From NCBI RefSeq assembly GCF_000365425.1, contig NZ_AQOV01000002.1, positions 310,001 through 374,000 of the forward strand: a stretch of 64,000 nt of DNA, written 5' to 3'. Shown here in pieces: positions 10,155-18,287 of the stretch; positions within the stretch are counted from its first letter, which is position 1; each line of letters opens with the position of its first letter. The DNA is from Methylomonas sp. MK1. Its GTDB lineage: Bacteria; Pseudomonadota; Gammaproteobacteria; Methylococcales; Methylomonadaceae. The notes under the pieces are model-generated. The model was not told the origin of the DNA and did not search any database. It saw nothing but the letters and a program-made list of their open reading frames with translations. The position numbers and the translations under genes were made by a program.

Positions 10155-11009
10155 TTAAGCGGCGACAGCCGAAGCTTGTACCGATTGCAGGAAGTCCTGG
10201 CAGTCGGCGTTAATCAGCTCAAAGCCCATTTTGGCGCTAAAGCGTTTTTCCTTGTCGGTAGGGTTTTTTCTTAAAAACCAGCCTCTGTGTTCGTCGGCGC
10301 CGTAGGTGATGTCGCTCATGACCATCCGCTCGGAATCGCGATTGAGCGGCAAACCCAGCAGCAGGTATTTTTTGCCTTTGCGGTAATCCTTTAAAAAATC
10401 CGGGATCGCGAAACCGCCCATCAGCTCGGTGATGTAATCGACATAGTCGGCATCGGAGGCGATGTAATTGGATTCGGGTTTTGGCGTGCCCATAGGTTTA
10501 AACAAGATCGGTAGATTTCTATCGACTTGTTCCTGCGGAATTTCGAAATAGCTGCTGCCGTCGTAATGAAAAATTTTGAACCGAAAAGCGGTAGCGACGA
10601 TCCGCGCGACACCGATAATCAGAGTGTGTTCCTCGTCCGCATAGCTGTCTTGCAATTGGGTGTCGCGGTTAACGTCGACCACATATTTGGGCCGCCATTC
10701 TTTCAACCAATCATGCATGGATGCGCGGGTGTATTGAATTTGTCCGTAAGTCTTGTCGAGAAACTGCGAGACATAGTTGCGGCCGCGCTTCAGTTCCTGG
10801 TTCATCGCCGCGCGCGGAAACTCGTACATCAGTTTCGGCGCCATGGGTTTGCCGCCATTCATCGCCAAAATCAGGCTGTTGCTGTCGGCGGGCATCGGCT
10901 CTTGCGTCAGTTTGCTTTTGGCATCGAACACCGCTCCCGGCCCCAGATAGGGAATGACTTGATTATCGTACAAACCGCTTAGAATTTCGGAAAATACCGT
11001 ATTTGACAT
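10155..11009 (-). CDS. SIR2-like domain protein, possible NifA/sigma-54 target
   Basis: The 284-residue soluble protein begins with VIPYLGPGAVFDA, which resembles the nucleotide-binding start of SIR2-like domains, although the canonical sirtuin GAGIS is not intact. Deacetylase-type catalytic residues are not evident, so it is more likely an NAD-binding or NAD-degrading SIR2-like protein than a sirtuin. Other landmarks are HDWLKEWRPKYVVDVNRDTQLQ and HTLIIGVARI. Upstream, reading toward this gene, are a TGT-N10-ACA site and a GG-N10-GC promoter element, the arrangement of NifA-activated genes. With modBC nearby, a role in nitrogen-fixing cells is plausible, but its function is unknown. The assignment to SIR2 rests on a short motif and fold resemblance. 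Confidence 0.65.
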   Translation of the reverse strand: MSNTVFSEILSGLYDNQVIPYLGPGAVFDAKSKLTQEPMPADSNSLILAMNGGKPMAPKLMYEFPRAAMNQELKRGRNYVSQFLDKTYGQIQYTRASMHDWLKEWRPKYVVDVNRDTQLQDSYADEEHTLIIGVARIVATAFRFKIFHYDGSSYFEIPQEQVDRNLPILFKPMGTPKPESNYIASDADYVDYITELMGGFAIPDFLKDYRKGKKYLLLGLPLNRDSERMVMSDITYGADEHRGWFLRKNPTDKEKRFSAKMGFELINADCQDFLQSVQASAVAA

Positions 11010-11046
11010 GGTTGGCCCCAGCTAAATGAAAAGTAATACTTAGCTC

Positions 11047-11063
11047 AAGCAAAATTCAATCCA
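11047..11063 (-). promoter_or_regulatory. putative sigma-54 (-24/-12) promoter for SIR2-like gene
   Basis: On the minus strand the sequence reads TGGATTGAATTTTGCTT, with GG and GC separated by exactly ten bases and a full TTGCT at -12. The -24 half is a partial match (consensus TGGCACG). The expected transcription start lies about 28 bases before the gene's ATG. Confidence 0.5.
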
Positions 11064-11157
11064 GTTTGCTTATTAGCTTACAGGCCTTGCTCTGCATGGC
11101 TTGCAGCTTTTTGCGGCGCGGGTGGAAAGACAACAACCGTATAAACCTAGATGAAAT

Positions 11158-11173
11158 TGTCGTAACTGCGACA
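11158..11173. promoter_or_regulatory. TGT-N10-ACA site, candidate NifA upstream activator sequence
   Basis: TGTCGTAACTGCGACA matches the NifA consensus TGT-N10-ACA exactly and is also an inverted repeat (TTGTCG/CGACAA). Its near edge is about 95 bases from the -24 element of the SIR2-like gene, a normal distance for a sigma-54 enhancer. On the other side a weak GG-N10-GC at 11189-11202 is only 15 bases away, too close for looping, so I assign the site to the SIR2-like gene. Confidence 0.5.
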
Positions 11174-11258
11174 AATTTGCGCAGCGATGGACGACACGCG
11201 GCTGCGTTTGAAGTATTCGCTCGAATTAAAAACATCCATTGCAAAGAGAGGTATAGCC

Positions 11259-12443
11259 ATGTCCGATATGCTTATTTTGGGTACCCGCAAGGGTACGGTC
11301 ATATTTGATCGGACGAAAGGCGCTTGGCGTCCGCGTCCCATTGCCCATGCCGGCATTCCGGTTTGCTACGCCGCGCGCGACCCGCGTGACGGCACCTTGT
11401 GGGCTTCGCTGGATCATGGCCATTGGGGGCCGAAGCTGTCGCGGTCGCGCGATGGCGGCGAGACCTGGGAAGATGTGTCGTCGTTAAAGTATCCCGAAGG
11501 CGCGCGCTACATCGTCAAATACCTCCCAACGCCGGATTTCGATCCCGAGGCCCCGGTTGGACAGGCCGAGTATCAGCATGCCACGGTGTTCAAGATCTGG
11601 CATCTGGCCTTCGGCAGCGCCGAACAAGCCGGCAGGATTTATGCCGGTACTATTCCCGGCGGGCTCTTTGTCAGCGACGATGGCGGCGACAGCTGGACGC
11701 TAAACCGGCCGTTGTGGAATCACGAGAGCCGAGGCGGCGATTTGTTTGCCGGCGAGGCGACCAGCGAGAATCGCTGGGGCGGCACGCCGGCCAGTATCGA
11801 TTACGGCGTATTCGAACCTGGCATTCATTCCGTCGTTGTCGATCCTCGCGACCCGAATCGGATTCATGTCGCGGTATCGTCGGCTGGCGTATTGGAATCC
11901 GCGGACGGCGGCCGGACTTGGCTAGGTCGAAATGGCGGCTTGTTGATGGACTATCTGCCGAATCCGGCGGCGGATTGGGGTCACGATCCGCATTTCATGA
12001 CCCACTGTTGCGGGCAACCGGAGCATCTTTGGCAACAAAATCATTGCGGCGTGTTTTACAGCGACGACGGCGCTCGGCACTGGCGCAAGGTCAGTCTACC
12101 GGATGCCGGCGTACATTTTGGTTTCCCGATTGCTGTCGATGAGCGTGACGGTCGCATTGCCTGGGTAGTGCCGGCACGGGCGGATTCGGAACGGATGGCA
12201 ATTGGCGGCGGCTTGTGTGTGGCCCGGACCACAGACGGCGGGCAGACTTGGCAAACCTTTCGCGCCGGCCTGCCGCAGGAGCATGCTTACGATATTGTCC
12301 TGAGGCATGGGCTTGATATTGCCGGCGATTGCCTGTGTTTTGCTAGTACCACCGGCAACGTCTATTTGTCGGAAGACCGGGGCGAGACCTGGCAGTGTCT
12401 GGGTAACCATTTTCCGCCGGTCTATTCGGTACGTTTTGGTTAG
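11259..12443 (+). CDS. BNR/Asp-box beta-propeller (exo-sialidase-like) protein
   Basis: The 394-residue product contains repeated Asp-box motifs (SRDGGETWED, SDDGGDSWTL, SADGGRTWLG, SDDGARHWRK, TTDGGQTWQT, SEDRGETWQC), the blade turns of sialidase-type beta-propellers. No signal peptide is seen, so it is probably cytoplasmic. A true sialidase is unlikely without the arginine triad. It has several Cys/His residues (for example HDPHFMTHCCGQPEHLW) that could hold a metal. The ATG at 11259 has AAAGAGAGG upstream. A MoaD/ThiS-like gene follows after five bases, so the two are surely co-transcribed; what the pair does is unknown. Confidence 0.8.
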   Translation: MSDMLILGTRKGTVIFDRTKGAWRPRPIAHAGIPVCYAARDPRDGTLWASLDHGHWGPKLSRSRDGGETWEDVSSLKYPEGARYIVKYLPTPDFDPEAPVGQAEYQHATVFKIWHLAFGSAEQAGRIYAGTIPGGLFVSDDGGDSWTLNRPLWNHESRGGDLFAGEATSENRWGGTPASIDYGVFEPGIHSVVVDPRDPNRIHVAVSSAGVLESADGGRTWLGRNGGLLMDYLPNPAADWGHDPHFMTHCCGQPEHLWQQNHCGVFYSDDGARHWRKVSLPDAGVHFGFPIAVDERDGRIAWVVPARADSERMAIGGGLCVARTTDGGQTWQTFRAGLPQEHAYDIVLRHGLDIAGDCLCFASTTGNVYLSEDRGETWQCLGNHFPPVYSVRFG

Positions 12444-12448
12444 CCGCC

Positions 12449-12727
12449 ATGCCGACTGTAAAAATGACTTCGCATCTTTACCGCTTCTTTCCTGGATTGG
12501 AGGGCAGCGCAATAACGGTGCCGGCCGGTTCGGTGGCGGAAGTTTTACAAGCCGTCAACCAGCTTGCTCCAGGATTCACCGATTACATACTGGATGAACG
12601 CGGGGCGTTGCGCCGCCATGTTTACCTTAGCGTTGACGATACCATTGTGGTCGACAGAAAGACGCTTTCGGATCGGGTCTCGGAGCATGGGGTTGTCTAT
12701 ATTTTTCAGGCACTGAGCGGCGGTTAA
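12449..12727 (+). CDS. MoaD/ThiS-like ubiquitin-fold protein
   Basis: The 92-residue protein has the beta-grasp pattern of MoaD/ThiS sulfur carriers (VPAGSVAEVLQAVNQLAPGF, HVYLSVDDTIV) and ends in the diagnostic Gly-Gly. That terminus is adenylated and thiocarboxylated in molybdopterin and thiamine synthesis. No MoaE, MoeB or ThiF partner is in the window. Its position five bases after the propeller gene, rather than in a moa or thi operon, suggests a sulfur-transfer or protein-tagging role in a separate pathway. Confidence 0.82.
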   Translation: MPTVKMTSHLYRFFPGLEGSAITVPAGSVAEVLQAVNQLAPGFTDYILDERGALRRHVYLSVDDTIVVDRKTLSDRVSEHGVVYIFQALSGG

Positions 12728-12766
12728 GTGCTTTTGCCGGAAACCATCGGACTGTCCAAGCACAGA

Positions 12767-13318
12767 CTAGTGCCAGCCACCGTATTGTGTTGTCGGGTCG
12801 CCACGAAAACCGGATGTGGTCTTGTTGGCATCGGGCACATGCGCGGTACTTTCCGCTGCTTGCACCATATTGTTATGGGTATAACCGCCCATAGCCTTGG
12901 CTTGTTTGGCGATGGCGGTGGTCGTGGGGTTTATGTCGTATTTGCTGGCGTCGGGATGGATCACCACGCTGATTAATTGTGCCTCTTTCGGCGCGTTGGG
13001 GCCCGGTGTGTAACTTAGAATGACCGGTAAATCGGTGCCGGCGGGTACTTGAATTTCATAGCGCTGGCTATTGTTGAGTTCGGTGCTGGCAAGCGTTTTC
13101 CCGCTTTCGGATAGTAAGCTGACAGTGCCGGTTTTCAGCGGTCCGGCGTTGTCGCTGACCGCGCCGAGCAACGATGTAGTGCGCAGGGTTTGTTTGACGG
13201 CGGCTTTGCTGGGAGCGCTTGATTTTGCTTGGTCCTGGCCGCAACCGGTCATTATTCCGGAGATCAGCAGGGTAAGGCCGGCGATCAGGGCAAGTGTGAA
13301 TGTAGTCGGGTTTTTCAT
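12767..13318 (-). CDS. putative lipoprotein of unknown function
   Basis: The 183-residue product begins with a lipoprotein-type signal (LIAGLTLLISGIMTGC, Cys near residue 26). A low-complexity linker rich in Ser, Ala and Lys follows, then a region that looks like a small beta-rich carboxypeptidase-regulatory-like domain (TGTVSLLSESGKTLASTELNNS). The ATG at 13318 has GGAGA six bases upstream. The frame is open to 13603 but that extension has no ribosome site and unlikely composition. I do not recognise a function. The stop is 39 bases from the stop of the MoaD-like gene, so the two are convergent. Confidence 0.65.
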   Translation of the reverse strand: MKNPTTFTLALIAGLTLLISGIMTGCGQDQAKSSAPSKAAVKQTLRTTSLLGAVSDNAGPLKTGTVSLLSESGKTLASTELNNSQRYEIQVPAGTDLPVILSYTPGPNAPKEAQLISVVIHPDASKYDINPTTTAIAKQAKAMGGYTHNNMVQAAESTAHVPDANKTTSGFRGDPTTQYGGWH

Positions 13319-13466
13319 CTGTGTCTCCGTTGACGTCAGTTTAAGATACCCGCTAAATCGGCCAGCGACAAGTAGGGTTTGCGTGCCACGGGCGCTCAGA
13401 TAGCAGTTGAATAAAGCCGCTAAGGTCGTTATAGTTGCCCAACTTTTATACTTGTAAATCAATGCT

Positions 13467-13949
13467 ATGCCTTCATTCGACATCGTTTCAGAACTCGACA
13501 GCCACGAAGTGACCAACGCAGTGGACCAGGCCAATAAAGAAGTCGCTACCCGATTTGATTTCAAAGGCTCCAATGCCTGTTTCGAACAGCAGGACGACAG
13601 CATCGTGATGAAAGCCGAATCGACCTTTCAACTGCAACAAATGTTGCCGATTTTGTATGCCAAAATGGGTAAACGCGGCATCGATATTTCCAGTTTGGAA
13701 AGCGGCAAGATTCAGGACACCGGCAAAACTGCTCAGCAACCTATCACCTTAAAGCAGGGTGTGGGTACCGATCTGGCGAAAAAAATCGTCAAGCTGATCA
13801 AGGATAAGAAACTAAAAGTCCAGGCCGCGATCAACGGCGATAAGGTGCGCGTGACCGGCAAAAAACGTGACGACTTGCAGGAAGTGATTCAAATGTTGCG
13901 CACGGAAGAATTGGAGCAACCCTTGCAGTTCAATAACTTTCGCGACTAG
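13467..13949 (+). CDS. yajQ: YajQ family nucleotide/c-di-GMP-binding protein
   Basis: The 160-residue length and end-to-end sequence fit the YajQ family (MPSFDIVSELDSHEVTNAVD at the start, RFDFKGSNA, LKQGVGTDLAKKIVKLIKD, FNNFRD at the C-terminus). Family members bind nucleotides, and some Xanthomonas and Pseudomonas members bind c-di-GMP and control transcription. It stands alone with a long intergenic region after it. It may be one c-di-GMP receptor for the diguanylate cyclase encoded 3.4 kb upstream, although there is no direct link. Confidence 0.93.
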   Translation: MPSFDIVSELDSHEVTNAVDQANKEVATRFDFKGSNACFEQQDDSIVMKAESTFQLQQMLPILYAKMGKRGIDISSLESGKIQDTGKTAQQPITLKQGVGTDLAKKIVKLIKDKKLKVQAAINGDKVRVTGKKRDDLQEVIQMLRTEELEQPLQFNNFRD

Positions 13950-14060
13950 TTTCGGTTCCGAAGCTTTTAAGTTAACTAAGAGGGTTGTCGGCCGTCTCGC
14001 GGATTTGGATTCTTCAAGGACTTCCGTTTAATTCCTTCCGGCTGACCATGGAGGCCGGAT

Positions 14061-14114
14061 AACAAGTTGATCCCGTTCGTGCCAGGCTTGCACAGTGAAC
14101 CCCATCAACTTGTT
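14061..14114 (+). promoter_or_regulatory. long hairpin upstream of thioredoxin-fold gene
   Basis: AACAAGTTGAT (14061-14071) pairs perfectly with ATCAACTTGTT (14104-14114). Inside, GTTC/GAAC and GTGC/GCAC extend the stem around the loop CAGGCTT. There is no T-run. It ends 35 bases before the next start codon, so it could be a leader structure or an operator; function unknown. Confidence 0.4.
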
Positions 14115-14149
14115 CGAAGATTTCGTTAAAACTATCGGGGGAGAGCGAT

Positions 14150-14806
14150 ATGCGAACGGTAATGATCGGTCAAAAAGTGCCGCCCCTATCGGTTTCCGAA
14201 TGGGTGCAGGGACAGTCTGTCAATTTCGAACAATTGCGTGGTCAAGTTGTGTTGGTGGCGGTGTTTCAAGTCAACTGTCCCGGCTGTTTTTTGTCTTGTT
14301 TGCCGCAGGTCTTGGCGTTAAAACAACGTTATGCCGAGAGCGGTTTGACCGTGCTGGGGTTGGCTACCGCGTTTGAGGACTTCGATAAAAATAATCTGCA
14401 AAACTTGAAACGTCTGATCGAAACCGGCGAAGTGGTCGGCGAAACCTTGCGAGTGTTAAGTGGGCGAGGTCTGTTGCAGGACGGCAAGTTACCGTATCGC
14501 CTCGATTTTCCGGTAGCAATGGATAGATTGACCAAGCGTGAATTCGGCAGTATTGAAAGCGAAATTGACGCCTTTATCAGCCAACGCTTAAGCGATTTGG
14601 AGCAAGACATCGGTTTACGCCAACCGCATGTGCGAGCGCAGGTAAAACAATATCTACAAACCCTGGATTATCACGCCGAAACCTTCGAATTTTTCCAGTT
14701 ACAAGGCACCCCATCCTATATTCTGGTTGATAGAGCGGGCTTGCTGGTCCAATGTAAGTTTGGCGCTTATCCCGATCTGGAAACCGATATTCTCAAGCTG
14801 TTGTAA
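14150..14806 (+). CDS. thioredoxin-fold (AhpC/TlpA-like) protein with CPGC motif
   Basis: The 218-residue product has a thioredoxin-like core: VVLVAVFQVNCPGCFLSCLP with a CPGC redox motif near residues 44-47, and a late cis-Pro segment GTPSYILVDRAG. A helical insertion of about 80 residues separates the two halves. There is no signal peptide, so it is probably a cytoplasmic peroxiredoxin-like or thiol-disulfide protein. The start at 14150 follows GGGGGAGAG. It is single, between yajQ and a convergent secreted-protein gene. Confidence 0.72.
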   Translation: MRTVMIGQKVPPLSVSEWVQGQSVNFEQLRGQVVLVAVFQVNCPGCFLSCLPQVLALKQRYAESGLTVLGLATAFEDFDKNNLQNLKRLIETGEVVGETLRVLSGRGLLQDGKLPYRLDFPVAMDRLTKREFGSIESEIDAFISQRLSDLEQDIGLRQPHVRAQVKQYLQTLDYHAETFEFFQLQGTPSYILVDRAGLLVQCKFGAYPDLETDILKLL

Positions 14807-15045
14807 CTCCCGTTCGGGTGCGCTAGGTTCGCTGCGTAGCCGCCAGATAGTGCGTAAACGGTATTGAATGCGGCCGGTGAATGTCACTCTGGCTCGCGCG
14901 GGGCTTTAGACGCAGCAGTTACAAAGCCAGCGACTGCTTGTGACGAAATCTTAAGGCGACATCCGTGTCTAGTGTTAACGTTTTTTAGCAAGCCAAACCT
15001 GCCGTTTCCGGATAAGTCAGGCTGGGGTATAGCAATACAACCGTC

Positions 15046-15786
15046 TTACGGGCTTACTTTGCGACGCAAACCAATCAGGCCTGCCAAAGCTGAGGCAAAC
15101 AACCAGACAGCACCAGGAACAGGCACTGCGGTTGATCCGCCTTCAACAAACGGCGTAAATACCAGACTTTGTGATGATTGTTTTTTCTCGATCAATGCGG
15201 AATCACCTACATTGAAAGATTCAGCGGTTAAGTCGTTTTGGATTCTGACGCGAACATCGGCATTACCCCAAGCAACAGGCGTATTCAACGTAGCCGAGGC
15301 CGACCAAGTGCTTAGCGGGCAGCCAGTTGATGTGGCGCATGAGTCTGTCAATGGCCCAGCGGAAAAATTGGTCGCGATATGATCCACCCCATTCCACAGA
15401 TTGGTTAAACGCAATTGACCGGATGCATCGACCGAAGGCGCCAAGGTGATGCTGCCGGAACGATTGACCAGACGGTAGTCGCCGTTTTCCACCAGGCTTA
15501 CGCCACTCAAACTCAGATTCGCATCGGGTCTGATGTCAAACTGCACGTTGCTGTTGGTGAACACCGTACCTTGGGTACCGGTTGCTTGGGCTTTAAAGTT
15601 CAACGGCGAGAACAAAACGCTATTGCCGTCACCCGATAAAGTCGGGGCGCCAAACAAGCCTAAATTGGTGTCGTCATAGATAGCCGTAAAGCCGTTACCG
15701 TCCAACGAAATTAATGCCGCCGAGGCATTCCCGCTGAATATTGAAATTACCCCGGCAAATGCCAGGAGCGAAGTTTTAAATTTCAT
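15046..15786 (-). CDS. secreted protein with VPxPGA-CTERM sorting signal
   Basis: The 246-residue protein has a signal peptide (cleavage after GNASA, about residue 23) and a beta-rich, low-cysteine body. Its C-terminal tripartite tail, VPVPGAVWLFASALAGLIGLRR, is a sorting motif plus hydrophobic helix plus basic end. This is the VPLPA-CTERM/PEP-CTERM type processed by exosortase in bacteria that make exopolysaccharide. No exosortase gene is in the window. The pair of cysteines in SCATSTGC may form a disulfide. The body is not recognised. The protein is probably displayed on the surface or released into the extracellular matrix. Confidence 0.78.
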   Translation of the reverse strand: MKFKTSLLAFAGVISIFSGNASAALISLDGNGFTAIYDDTNLGLFGAPTLSGDGNSVLFSPLNFKAQATGTQGTVFTNSNVQFDIRPDANLSLSGVSLVENGDYRLVNRSGSITLAPSVDASGQLRLTNLWNGVDHIATNFSAGPLTDSCATSTGCPLSTWSASATLNTPVAWGNADVRVRIQNDLTAESFNVGDSALIEKKQSSQSLVFTPFVEGGSTAVPVPGAVWLFASALAGLIGLRRKVSP

Positions 15787-16275
15787 AAAAGTCCCTAATA
15801 ACTTTAAAAAGGCAAGTTGACTTCAAGTCGAACCATTAGCTTTCACTAAAGGCCTATCAAAGTCGGTTAAAGTGTGCTGGCCGCATTGTGTTTGGAACTT
15901 TTCAATGCGTTGCCGCTTCCATTGCCAGCTACCTACGTTCAGCCTTTTGTCGAGAAGATCTCGAATAAAAACAAAGTCGTCGGTATTCTTCCTAGAAATT
16001 CTGTCTTGGCGACCTAGCAGAGTTCCGGTCGGTGCGCAATCGTACGAATTGTCCAAGTCAAAACGGTTACCGAACCGTGAAGGTTTGAAGAAATGTATTA
16101 CAAAGGTATTCTGCCCATAGTAGGGATGGCTTACTGAAAGCCCAGTAGGAGGCTTTGATTCTTTGAGACAAAGCAGCTCTAGCGAGGGACGCTAATGCCA
16201 ACCTATACCTAACAATTCAGGTCATGGTATGGTTGCGCGACTTTTTTATCCTTGCCGCTTTTTCAGGAAATGCCC
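15787..16275. other. intergenic region, CTERM gene to HerA-like ATPase
   Basis: About 490 bases lie between divergent genes. Open frames at 15823-16056 (minus) and 15872-16120 (plus) overlap each other, lack ribosome sites and match nothing I know; either could be a decayed remnant. GAAAGCCCAGTAGGAGGCTTTG near 16136-16157 can form a short hairpin. I see no clear regulatory consensus. Confidence 0.4.
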
Positions 16276-17781
16276 ATGACCGAACCCTTGCTGATCGCCA
16301 AATCCCAACTTGCCGAACTTTGTCTGTTGCCGGCCATGGCTAACCGCCACGGCTTGATCGCCGGCGCTACCGGGACGGGTAAGACCATCACTCTGCAAAC
16401 CTTGGCCGAAGCGTTTTCGCAAATCGGTGTACCGGTATTCATGGCCGATGTGAAGGGCGATTTGTCCGGTATCAGCCGGGTCGGTGGGGACAATGCCAAA
16501 GTTGAAGCGCGGCTGGCCGAGTTGGGCATAGCCGCCAACTATTCGGCGCTGCCGACTCTGTTTTGGGACGTGCTCGGTAAAAAAGGCCACCCCCTACGCT
16601 CGACCGTCTCGGAAATGGGGCCTCTTTTACTGGCGCGAATGCTGGACTTGAACGAGGTGCAAAGCGGCGTCCTCACTGCTGCCTTTAAAATTGCCGACGA
16701 CAATGGCTGGCTGTTGCTGGATTTGAAAGACCTGCGGGCCTTGCTGCAATACGCGTCCGAAAACGCCTCGGAGCTGTCTAGCGAATACGGCAGTATCTCG
16801 GCGGCCAGCGTCGGCGCGATCCAGCGCGGTTTGCTGCAACTCGAGCACGAGGGTGGCGAGAATCTGTTCGGCGAGCCAGCCTTGGATTTCAACGACTTTC
16901 TGCAAACCGACGGCGGTAAGGGCGTGATCAATATTCTGGCGGCGGACACCTTGTATAACTCGCCGCGCGTTTACGCCACCTTGTTGCTGTGGTTGTTGTC
17001 CGAACTATTCGAAAATCTGCCGGAAGCCGGCGATCTGGATAAGCCCAAGCTCGTGTTCTTCTTCGACGAAGCGCATTTGCTCTTCAACGATGCGCCGTCG
17101 GCACTGCTGCAAAAAATCGAACAAGTGGTGCGCTTGATCCGTTCCAAGGGCGTGGGTGTGTATTTTGTCAGTCAAAATCCCTTGGATATTCCTGACGTGA
17201 TTCTCGGCCAGCTCGGCAATCGGGTGCAGCATGCCTTGCGGGCGTTTACGCCGCGCGACCAAAAAGCCGTGAAAGCGGCGGCGGAAACCTTCCGGGCGAA
17301 TCCAGGTTTGGATGTTGAAACAGCTATTACCGAGCTGGGTGTTGGCGAAGCCTTGGTGTCTTTCCTCGACGAAAAAGGTACGCCGATGCCGGTAGAGCGA
17401 GCAATGATCAAGCCGCCTAGTTCCCGAGTCGGCCCTGCCAGCGATGCCGAACGCCAGGAGTCTATCAGCACATCCGTGATTGCCGGCCATTACGAAAAAC
17501 AGGTTGATCGCGAATCGGCTTACGAAATTTTGAAAGGCCGCGCGGAAAAAGTCGCTCCGCCCGAGCCCGCCGCCGAGAATGGTGGTTCCGGCTCAGGTTT
17601 CAATTGGGGCGAAGTATTGCTGGGCGGCGTGGGCGCGGCTACCAAATCGCGGCGCGGTCGCAGCGGCGGGCAAAGTGTGCTGGAAGCGGCCGCGAAAAGC
17701 GCCGCCCGCAGTATCGGCCAGGAAGTGGGCAAGCAAATTATTCGCGGCGTGTTGGGCTCGTTATTAGGTGGTCGGCGCTAA
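16276..17781 (+). CDS. HerA-like ATPase, DUF853 (YjgR) family
   Basis: The 501-residue protein fits the YjgR/DUF853 family of HerA-FtsK-type ATPases. It has Walker A ([16 protein letters not shown], about residues 28-43), then [14 protein letters not shown], Walker B ([13 protein letters not shown]), an arginine-containing segment ([17 protein letters not shown]) and a glycine-rich, basic C-terminal tail. The family's role is uncertain; a DNA-translocase or helicase activity is assumed from the fold. I chose the ATG at 16276 because AGGAA lies six bases upstream; the in-frame ATG at 16270 touches that site. It appears monocistronic and ends in a hairpin. Confidence 0.85.
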   Translation: MTEPLLIAKSQLAELCLLPAMANRHGLIAGATGTGKTITLQTLAEAFSQIGVPVFMADVKGDLSGISRVGGDNAKVEARLAELGIAANYSALPTLFWDVLGKKGHPLRSTVSEMGPLLLARMLDLNEVQSGVLTAAFKIADDNGWLLLDLKDLRALLQYASENASELSSEYGSISAASVGAIQRGLLQLEHEGGENLFGEPALDFNDFLQTDGGKGVINILAADTLYNSPRVYATLLLWLLSELFENLPEAGDLDKPKLVFFFDEAHLLFNDAPSALLQKIEQVVRLIRSKGVGVYFVSQNPLDIPDVILGQLGNRVQHALRAFTPRDQKAVKAAAETFRANPGLDVETAITELGVGEALVSFLDEKGTPMPVERAMIKPPSSRVGPASDAERQESISTSVIAGHYEKQVDRESAYEILKGRAEKVAPPEPAAENGGSGSGFNWGEVLLGGVGAATKSRRGRSGGQSVLEAAAKSAARSIGQEVGKQIIRGVLGSLLGGRR

Positions 17782-17783
17782 GG

Positions 17784-17828
17784 CCTAAAACATTGCTGAC
17801 ATAACGCTGTCAGGAGGGCTGTTTTAGG
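17784..17828 (+). terminator. nested hairpin after DUF853 gene
   Basis: CCTAAAACA (17784-17792) pairs with TGTTTTAGG (17820-17828), and inside it CTGACA pairs with TGTCAG (17796-17813). It begins two bases after the stop codon and precedes the next ribosome-binding site, as expected for a transcription terminator, although the T-run is only four bases and inside the stem. Confidence 0.5.
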
Positions 17829-17863
17829 ATGACGGCTCTTTTAACCACAACGAGGAGAACATT

Positions 17864-18238
17864 ATGGTCAACAACTTAGCAACTTGGTTTGAATTACCCG
17901 TCATCGATATGCCGCGCGCACAGGAGTTTTATCGCGGCGTTTTAAACGCATCGTTCAAGGAGGAGGAAATGAGCGGCTATCAAATGGCGATTTTTGACGC
18001 TGAAGAAGGCGCGGTCAGCGGTATGTTGATATTGGGCGACCATTATCAGCCCAGCGCAACCGGCGCGGTGGTGTATTTCAACGGCGGCGCCGATCTGAAC
18101 GAGCCCTTGGCCAAGGTAGAGGCAAACGGCGGTAGTGTATTGATGCCGAAAACCCCCATACACGATGGCGAATGCGGTTATTTTGCGATGTTGCTAGACA
18201 GCGAAGGTAATCGTGTTGGCCTGTATTCCCAAGCTTAA
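17864..18238 (+). CDS. VOC family (glyoxalase/dioxygenase-fold) protein
   Basis: The 124-residue protein has the vicinal-oxygen-chelate pattern: an N-terminal FELPVIDMPRAQEFYRGVL, a middle AVVYFNGGADLNEPLAKVEANGG and a C-terminal YFAMLLDSEGNRVGLYS with the metal-type Glu/Asp region. Substrate cannot be told from sequence. CGAGGAGAA gives a strong ribosome site eight bases before the start. A WYL-type regulator follows in the same direction, 49 bases on and after a hairpin. Confidence 0.8.
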   Translation: MVNNLATWFELPVIDMPRAQEFYRGVLNASFKEEEMSGYQMAIFDAEEGAVSGMLILGDHYQPSATGAVVYFNGGADLNEPLAKVEANGGSVLMPKTPIHDGECGYFAMLLDSEGNRVGLYSQA

Positions 18239-18253
18239 CGGCAATTAAAACGG

Positions 18254-18279
18254 CGGGCAGTTTCAACCTTGACTGCCCG
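18254..18279 (+). terminator. 8-bp hairpin between VOC and WYL genes
   Basis: CGGGCAGT (18254-18261) and ACTGCCCG (18272-18279) form a perfect stem with a ten-base loop, 15 bases after the VOC stop and just before the regulator's start. No T-run follows, so termination may be incomplete or it may occlude the regulator's ribosome site. Confidence 0.4.
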
Positions 18280-18287
18280 ATCTACGG

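Noticed and set aside
10116..10156. Clean Rho-independent terminator between the cyclase and the SIR2-like gene
   Set aside because: The CGGCCG repeats are palindromes separated from the T-run by about 12 bases; structure is not convincing.
11189..11202. GG-N10-GC element as sigma-54 promoter of the propeller gene
   Set aside because: The -12 half is poor and it lies only 15 bases from the TGT-N10-ACA site, too close for enhancer looping.
11399..12142. 247-codon frame inside the propeller gene
   Set aside because: Arg-rich shadow of the real gene in another frame, a result of high GC.
15823..16056. 77-codon minus-strand open frame
   Set aside because: Lacks a ribosome site and any recognised motif; overlapped by an equally weak frame on the other strand.
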